This document shows, piece by piece, positions 58,665-64,000 of a stretch of DNA of 64,000 bases (its first letter is position 1; each line of letters starts with the position of its first letter). A program made the position numbers and the translations under genes. This DNA comes from Paralithodes platypus (taxonomy: Eukaryota > Arthropoda > Malacostraca > Decapoda > Lithodidae). The stretch lies in assembly GCA_032716605.1 (NCBI GenBank), contig CM064517.1, positions 19,388,742-19,452,741 of the forward strand, read 5' to 3'. Under the pieces are notes generated by a model. That model was not told where the DNA came from and searched no databases. It was given only the letters and a program-made list of their open reading frames with translations.

Positions 58665-59164
58665 CTGAAAGATAACATGAAAGTTTGTTAATTATTAGCA
58701 TAAAATACAAAATGCACAAACACCACACATTCTTCTGGCAAAAATGCTTAGATTGCCAAGATTAAAATAAAATAAAATTAATTAATAAGGTAAGATCTAA
58801 AACAGGCTAGGTGGTAGCTTTTTAATTTTTGTGATGAAGGAATTGTAATTGTTAACATACTGTATTGCGATTCTTTAAGCTATTTTTTGTGTCAAGACAA
58901 AATGTTTGTTTGCTGTGCTTATCATGCATTTCAGTAAAGTTGTCGAGTTCATAAATTGATTTCCGTTCTGAAAAATGTTAGGCTTTGCATTTCCAAGGAT
59001 GGTTCTGGGACTTATATCTCTTTGGCCCATGAACAGCCCTTTCCTAAGATCTCCTGGACAATCTGGCAAATGAGAGACTATTCAAAACCAGTCCTAAAAC
59101 CAATTCCTTTTAGTTATTATTATTAAAAATGCAGTTAGAATTATTTATGTACAGTATGCTAACA
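58665..59164. other. Upstream of exon 1, no feature recognised
   Basis: AT-rich; no exon with a phase-0 donor that could precede exon 1 was seen. Confidence 0.4.
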
Positions 59165-59790
59165 CTGTTGCTAGAATTAAGTGTGGCTGGGGGAAGTTCA
59201 GAGAATTTATGCCAATCCTGACCATGAAAAGAATGCCTCTCCCCCTGAAGGCAAAAGGTGTATGCCTCATGTGTTAGAAGTGCAATGACGTATGCCTCAG
59301 AAACATGGGCCGTTAAAGTAGAGGATGTCAACAGAATGGAGCGTAATGAGATGAGAATGGCGAGATGGATGTGTGGGGCCAGGCTACAGGATAGAATAAC
59401 AAATGTTGAGCTGAGGAGACGTTTAGGTATAAAGAGTATTAGCGAGGTGATGCGTACAAGTAGACTGGGATGGTATGGACATGTGGAGAGAATGAAAGAA
59501 CAAAATTGGGTGAAAAAATGCAGGTCTGTGATTGTGGAGGGAGCTGCATCAAGGGGTGGACCGAGGAAGACCTGGGATCGGACTATACGCGCCGATCTCA
59601 AATCCAAGAATATGACAAGTGAAGCAGCCCTTAACAGGGTTGCCTGGAATGCCGCCATTAGGACAAGAGACTGAAACTGCACTTATGTGTGGAACACTCA
59701 GTCTTAAAATGTTATGTATGTATGTAGTATGTATGTACAGTTTGTAAGTATGTATGTATGTATGTATGTATGTATGTACAGTATATATAT
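59165..59790 (+). mobile_element. LINE-F 3' end with (TATG)n tail
   Basis: Encodes SCVRSAMTYASETWAVKVED, RMARWMCGARLQDRITNVEL, RRRLGIKSISEVMRTSRLGW, YGHVERMKEQNWVKKC and KTWDRTIRADLKSKNMTSEA up to a stop at 59672, then a TATG microsatellite (59712-59785). Less damaged than 42787-45936, and the reference that proves the TTAA insertion there. Confidence 0.9.
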
Positions 59791-61446
59791 ACTCAGGCAC
59801 ATATCCCATAGCTGAGGGTGGCCGGCTCGAGACAGAGCCCAAACAGAAACAACAAAGTGAAATATATATTTTTTTTTTAAATTCACACACATTTAGGTCG
59901 CTCAGGAGAAGACCCAGAGACCAAGGATCATGAGGGGTCTCCAGCAAAAGATTCCCAGGTCCCAGATCTCCCAGAGAGGATCCGGTCTCAGCAGACAGAC
60001 ACGCAGCGAAACGGCACCACAACGCCTGCCCAGATGACTTCCAGACAGAGCCTTCATATATATATACACAGACTCCCCGGGCCAGGCGCCTGACAGACTA
60101 TTATCTAGCCCATCTGGCGCCCGACCACCACTCCCTACGACCGCTTTATCACTCATCTATTCATAAGCATTCTCCACTAATACCTGTACTTAACGCTTCT
60201 TTGTATTTCTCTGAAAGGATAAAATATTGCTAAAATAATGAAATTTCAAATATATTTTTCTGTATTCATTCTCACATCAATTTCAGTCTTAAAATCACAT
60301 TGACCCAGGTTGACACCCTGCTCCTGGCTCTCAAATGTTGTGGGCTGAGGAAATTGCATCAGTAGAGGTTGTGGCGCCAGGAAATTTCATGGCTCCGGCT
60401 AACACGGGAAGTATTGATACAGTAGCCAGCAGGGTGGCACACCGAGACAATATTGTTTAACCCTCAAAGAACGGGTTGTTTATAATAGACATATCACCAC
60501 CAGTGGGCTGTTATCATGTACTGTATTTGCAGTGACCGTAAATCTGTAAATTAAATTGTTATTGCAAAAATATAATGTTATTTACCGTATTATCAGTGTA
60601 GCATAAAACTAGATTTTAGGTGTATAAAAGACAGCCAACCGTAAACAAAATAACTTTATTCACAATCTGTTCCCGCACAAATTAACCCTTAAAAAACGGA
60701 TGATGCCATATGGGATCAATAAGGTTGAGTGCCACATCGCCAGGTATAATATCTTATAGAAATGCCAGACCTATGAGAGTTCCGTATGGAGCTCAGTGGT
60801 CTGGTTAATCTGCTCTACATAACTAACATCCCCAGGTGATGCCATATGGTGTCCCAAGTAATAACATTTTCCATAGTGCAATTGCGGTCCTATTGGCATC
60901 ATGATGAAATAAACTTAATCCCCAGCCCCTCCTGCACCCCCGAAGCCTCTCCATGTACCCCCCAACCATCTCCCCTAGCCCCTACATCTTATGTGATGGG
61001 TCATGCCACCCGCCTCGAGTCAAGTAAGTGAGTATGTGTGGGCTTGACTGAGTGTTAGTGAAAGGTAGGGAGAAGTTTTTCCTCCCTTCCTCCCCTTGCT
61101 TATCAATCGTGCTTGCAAGCTGTCACTCTCACTCCAGGGCCCCTCCACTCATTCCCTCGTATACGTATATAAAATATGGAATATATCTGGGGTTCCAGAG
61201 CCCAGTCACTGCCTCCACAATAATAAAGGTGTGTGTGTGTGAGGTGTAAGTGTACAGTATTATGATGCTTCGTATGGAAAGCTGCCATGTAGGCCTATTG
61301 CTGATCCAATTTTGAGCTGCCTAGGCCTAATGGTGCAGTTTTTGTACAGGTTTCAAAATTCTGCTTCCTGAAGGCATGTCACAGCGCCCCCTACAAAACT
61401 TCTTGAAGGCATGTCGTAGATGCCGGGTTAAATTACCTAACCTAGG
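59791..61446. other. Mixed region, no gene; possible LTR/PBS remnant
   Basis: 59800-60170 contains CTCGAGACAGAGCCC .. and, at 60115, TGGCGCCCGACC, which resembles a retroelement primer-binding site, but no paired LTR or gag/pol frame is present. At 60462 and 60686, TTAACCCTCAAAGAACGGG and TTAACCCTTAAAAAACGG look like two left ends of a TTAA family. A (GT)n run lies at 61228-61240. Confidence 0.4.
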
Positions 61447-61450
61447 TTAA

Positions 61451-62463
61451 CCCTTCCCGCCCGGGCAGCATTTTAAAATTACGCGGCTTGCGAAGGGCAG
61501 GAGCCCGGGCATCCTTTCAAAATCCTTAAGCTTGAAAGCCTATTAAGCGTGTTTTGAAAGCCGCGCGGCGAAACGTGTGTTTACAAAGCCGATCTTTGAG
61601 ACGCCAAGCCTCGGCAAGGAGAAGTCCGACATTGTCCGCCATTGCTAGTTATAGCGAAAATTAGTGTTTATAAGTGTCCGATATTTCTAAATCCGCGGCT
61701 AAATGCTCTCCACGGAAATCGTCATCACAACTAAACCAGTTGTTGTTGTTGTTGTTGTTGTTGTTCCCCAAGCTGCCTGGCCGAACAGCCCCAAGGCCCC
61801 GAGCAAGGCCAAGGCCACAACCGAGCGCCCCGACAGAACCCTCCCCGCCAACCACAATAAAGCCTGGGTGACCGAAGCCACTCCATGGCGGGGAGCTGAG
61901 GAGGGCGCGGAAATGCCCGGGAAACCATAGCCCCACCCAGGGCCCTGTGTCCCTCAGCAATTATGAAGAGAAAGTTGAGGGGCAAGGGGAAAATGTGACG
62001 CTTTGGCTTCCAATCTTGGTAGATTGGGAGGTCAATCCACGTTAGAGACGCCATCACTTGAGATCTAGAAAATATATAAGTAAAAGGAACAGTCAGAGTA
62101 AGCTATGGGTATGGCAGAGATTGCTCAGTTCTCACTCTGATAGACCATCCCATCACCACATGACTAGAACCCAATCCTCTCAGCATCAGCTAGGAAAGGC
62201 CCTAGAAAGCCGCCTATGGCGGGGGGATAGCTCCCCTATTTCAACCCTTTTCGGGGTTGGGCACCCGCCCAAAACCAGTTGACCTAGAGAGCTCTACTCA
62301 AAGCCATTATACAGATACAAGTAAGGGCTACATTTTAAGATTTGTGTGAATTCTCTAGCAGTTAAAATAAAAAAAATGGGCCAATGTTTACATACAACGC
62401 TTCTTGGCCAGATCGCCTGGATAATCCTATCGACCTCCATTAATGCTGCCTCCGGGGAGGGGG
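61451..62463 (+). mobile_element. Y element carrying a SINE-2A
   Basis: TTAA at 61447-61450 and 62464-62467. Y blocks (AAGCTTGAAAGCCTATTAAG, CACGGAAATCGTCATCACAA, CCTAGAGAGCTCTACTCAAA) are split by a SINE-2A at 61743-62271. Y length without it is about 475 bp. This is the most diverged Y copy. Confidence 0.85.
61743..62271 (-). mobile_element. SINE-2A, full-length 529 bp copy
   Basis: 10-bp target-site duplication AAACCAGTTG at 61733-61742 and 62272-62281, within Y. On minus it begins GGGCGGGTGCCCAACCCC and carries the same hairpin head as 40407-40500, with compensating or tolerated changes (CCGCCATAGGCGG versus CCGCCAAAGGCGG). It ends in (CAA)n. Confidence 0.94.
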
Positions 62464-62467
62464 TTAA

Positions 62468-62836
62468 GACATATTTCAAAATACAACACTCGCTGCTATA
62501 TTGCGAATGGTGAAGACTAGAACTCTACACTAAGTTATTCAGTTTTGATGGTGAAAATATAAGGTTAAGTTTTGCTGCGTCCTGGGATAATCGAAGGAGT
62601 TTCAGGAATTTTGTCATTTCCACATTCATATCTTTGTAAAGAAATACCCTAACCTAGGTTAGATACATTAATTTTAATTGGGGGATTATTGGTGTTGGAA
62701 ACAATGTTTGAAATAATATCAATTGGTTCAGATCGGTCCTTTGAGACTATACCCCATAAAATGTTCTTTCCTCTCGTATAAGCCTTAGGTTATTCATAGT
62801 GCAGTTGGGTCCAGTACATGATAATATTGATATCCA
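62468..62836. other. No gene recognised
   Basis: AT-rich spacer between two Y elements. TGTTCTTTCCTCTCGTATAA and GCAGTTGGGTCCAGTACATG resemble 18760-18820, so an unnamed repeat may be present. Confidence 0.4.
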
Positions 62837-63302
62837 GTACCCCTCAGAACCGGAAGGGCTCTGAGGCACCCATAACAAACTAGGCCCTGGAACACGGATG
62901 GGCTCTTGAGCACCGTAAGCTTGTTTTAAAAGCCGTCCGTCCGACGCATATAAACACAGCCGGTTGGTCCGACACCGCGCACCTCCAAACACAAGAAGGA
63001 GAGGCGTTGCTTGTTATTGTGTGATCTGCTAAGCCAAATTCAGTAGTGAAAAGTGGGTCATATTGCTAACATCGCCTCGAAACTCTCTCCACGGAAATCG
63101 TCATCACAACTGAACCAGTTGACTTAGAGAGCTCTACTCAACGCCAGTCTACAGGTACGAAACACATCTACGCTTGGAGATGCGTGGGAATGCGGTAGCA
63201 GTTAAAATAACAAAGATACGGTAGCCTAGGTGTAGAAGTTTTTCGGCCAAATCGCCCGGATTTCGGGGATATCTTATAGAATGCGAAACCGGTGCTGGAG
63301 GG
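62837..63302 (+). mobile_element. Y element
   Basis: Right TTAA at 63303-63306; the left TTAA is lost (GTAC). Shares GTCCGTCCGACGCATATAAA, TCGAAACTCTCTCCACGGAA and TTCGGCCAAATCGCCCGGAT. Closest to 14764-15240. Confidence 0.82.
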
Positions 63303-63319
63303 TTAATGGATATTTATCA

Positions 63320-63430
63320 TGTCGCGAGCCATAGCATAGTCAGTAGAGCGTCAACTGCTGATCAAAGGGTCGGCGGATAAAGCCCTCACTGTCAATATGT
63401 TATTGGTAGAAATCAAGCCTGGGCAACTTG
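63320..63430 (+). mobile_element. Degenerate tRNA-like SINE head
   Basis: AGCCATAGCATAGTCAGTAG (A-box region) and an anticodon-arm-like CAACTGCTGATCAAAGG, but the B box (GTCGGCGGATAAAGCCC) is degraded. Confidence 0.4.
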
Positions 63431-63466
63431 ACCTAGCGATTCGCGACAAACGCCAAATAATCATGG

Positions 63467-63507
63467 CCACCCCTTCTCGGGAATTACGGCGTCTGGCAAA
63501 AAAAAAA
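63467..63507 (+). mobile_element. 41-bp LINE-K 3' end insertion
   Basis: CCACCCCTTCTCGGGAATTA and CGGCGTCTGGC(A)n match the last bases of LINE-K, with A instead of GATA as tail. Flanked by AATCATGG at 63459-63466 and 63508-63515. Confidence 0.75.
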
Positions 63508-63534
63508 AATCATGGTCATGTGCTGTACCTTTAA

Positions 63535-63610
63535 CTGTCTTGATGGTGTAATGGTTAGACCATTTAAGTTCTGTACAGTGCACTCCCAGTATTCGCACCT
63601 AGGTCGTACC
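63535..63610 (+). mobile_element. Possible tRNA-like SINE head fragment
   Basis: TGATGGTGTAATGGTTAGAC resembles a tRNA D-arm/A box. No acceptable B box follows before CR1-like sequence begins. Confidence 0.3.
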
Positions 63611-63629
63611 AGCCTCCTTCCGCGTATAC

Positions 63630-64000
63630 GTGGGCACTAATTAAGAACATAAGAAAATTGGAGTCTGCAGAAAGCAGATTGGCCTACATAAGGCAGATCC
63701 CGGTCACACCCACCCCTAATTATAAGGCCAGCTTACTAACACCATTAGGACTGACCTCACCGAAACACTCTTAGGTCAGAAAAACGGGGGTCTGCAGCGC
63801 GCCGATTGGCCCACACCTGACAGATCCCCCTCACACCCAACCCCTCTCGTCCATATGCCTATCTAATTTTATCTTAAAGCTCCCTATCGTTCTTGATCCC
63901 ACTATAGCACTTGGTAGCCTATTCCACCTATCTACAACTCTGTTACCAAACCAATATTTGCCTATACAGTACTGTATCTCTCTTGAAACAAAATTTATCT
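63630..64000 (-). mobile_element. CR1-like LINE 3' end
   Basis: On minus, starting at the window edge, a degraded RT C-terminus can be read (FKRDTVLYRQ, a VVDRWNRLPSAIVGS-like block and SFKIKLDRHM) with several stops, then a 3' UTR with AGTCCTAATGGTGTTAGTAA. Cut by the window end. Confidence 0.65.

Larger units (their letters stand above)
53666..57659 (+). mobile_element. 2A-LINE copy 1, nearly full-length
   Basis: 9-bp target-site duplication CAACCGTTA at 53657-53665 and 57660-57668. Order: N-terminal peptide, 2A-like motif, PHD-like finger, Pro-rich linker, APE endonuclease, RT, zinc knuckle, 3' end GGCAGCTTAGGGAAC(AAC)n. About 3.9 kb without its 75-bp SINE insertion. Three visible lesions: TGA at 55172, the SINE at 56267, and a one-base shift near 56737-56745. 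The domain set fits the Jockey/I-type group; the clade is not settled. Confidence 0.92.
53601..57899 (-). mobile_element. SINE-R1 fragment interrupted by 2A-LINE
   Basis: 53601-53656 (CAATTACTCCCTCTCAGGCA, GTTGAGAGCCTGTACAAT) and 57669-57899 (CGGTGAAGCCTGTGAGGTC, CTCAGAACGCCACCTATTG) are contiguous in the SINE-R1 at 20675-20910. 2A-LINE thus inserted into a pre-existing SINE. Confidence 0.85.

Overview
Repeat-saturated eukaryotic genomic DNA, most likely from an arthropod and perhaps a decapod crustacean (clade is inference: from the LINE families, and from tRNA-derived SINEs with a CACCTAG..GTAAATAGGTACC body that I associate with decapods). There are no prokaryotic features. I name repeat families locally (LINE-A to LINE-K, SINE-2A, Y, X, FB); these are not database names.

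Host gene. Seven short minus-strand exons between 58664 and 16663 each have good splice sites and join in phase into 218 codons without a stop. They encode part of a protein with two C2H2 zinc fingers and a lysine-rich segment. Both ends of the gene lie outside what I could identify, and I do not recognise the protein. Its introns (up to 25.5 kb) are where nearly all the mobile DNA sits.

Left part (1-16 kb). A CCCH-finger LINE (LINE-A) is split by a tRNA-SINE and a TA-flanked MITE. It abuts an L2-like LINE (LINE-B) that keeps an open 693-codon RT frame but has lost its endonuclease. A 188-bp GA tract follows. Then comes an RTE-like LINE (LINE-J) carrying three nested insertions, and several 3' fragments of a LINE here called 2A-LINE.

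Middle (16-42 kb). Holds host exons 7, 6 and 5, foldback elements, a run of TTAA-bounded elements abutting one another (22.0-23.9 kb), a 911-bp pogo/Tigger-like foldback, and a 6.5-kb 2A-LINE copy carrying a CR1-like LINE and a TTAA element. CR1-like LINE-E and RTE-like LINE-K copies follow, with further nesting.

Right part (42-64 kb). Holds LINE-F inside a foldback element, a second LINE-E, host exons 4 to 1, and a 2A-LINE with a 9-bp target-site duplication (53666-57659). That copy encodes a 2A-like ribosome-skipping motif, a PHD-like finger, an APE endonuclease and an RT. It is disabled by only three visible lesions.

How the parts interact. 2A-LINE shares its 3' end, and in diverged form its 5' end, with a 410-550-bp non-autonomous family (SINE-2A, eight copies), so the LINE probably mobilises SINE-2A. 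A separate swarm of roughly 480-bp TTAA-targeting, piggyBac-type elements has inserted into LINEs and foldbacks; excising several in silico restores the host element exactly. All transposon genes seen look defective except possibly the LINE-B RT frame.
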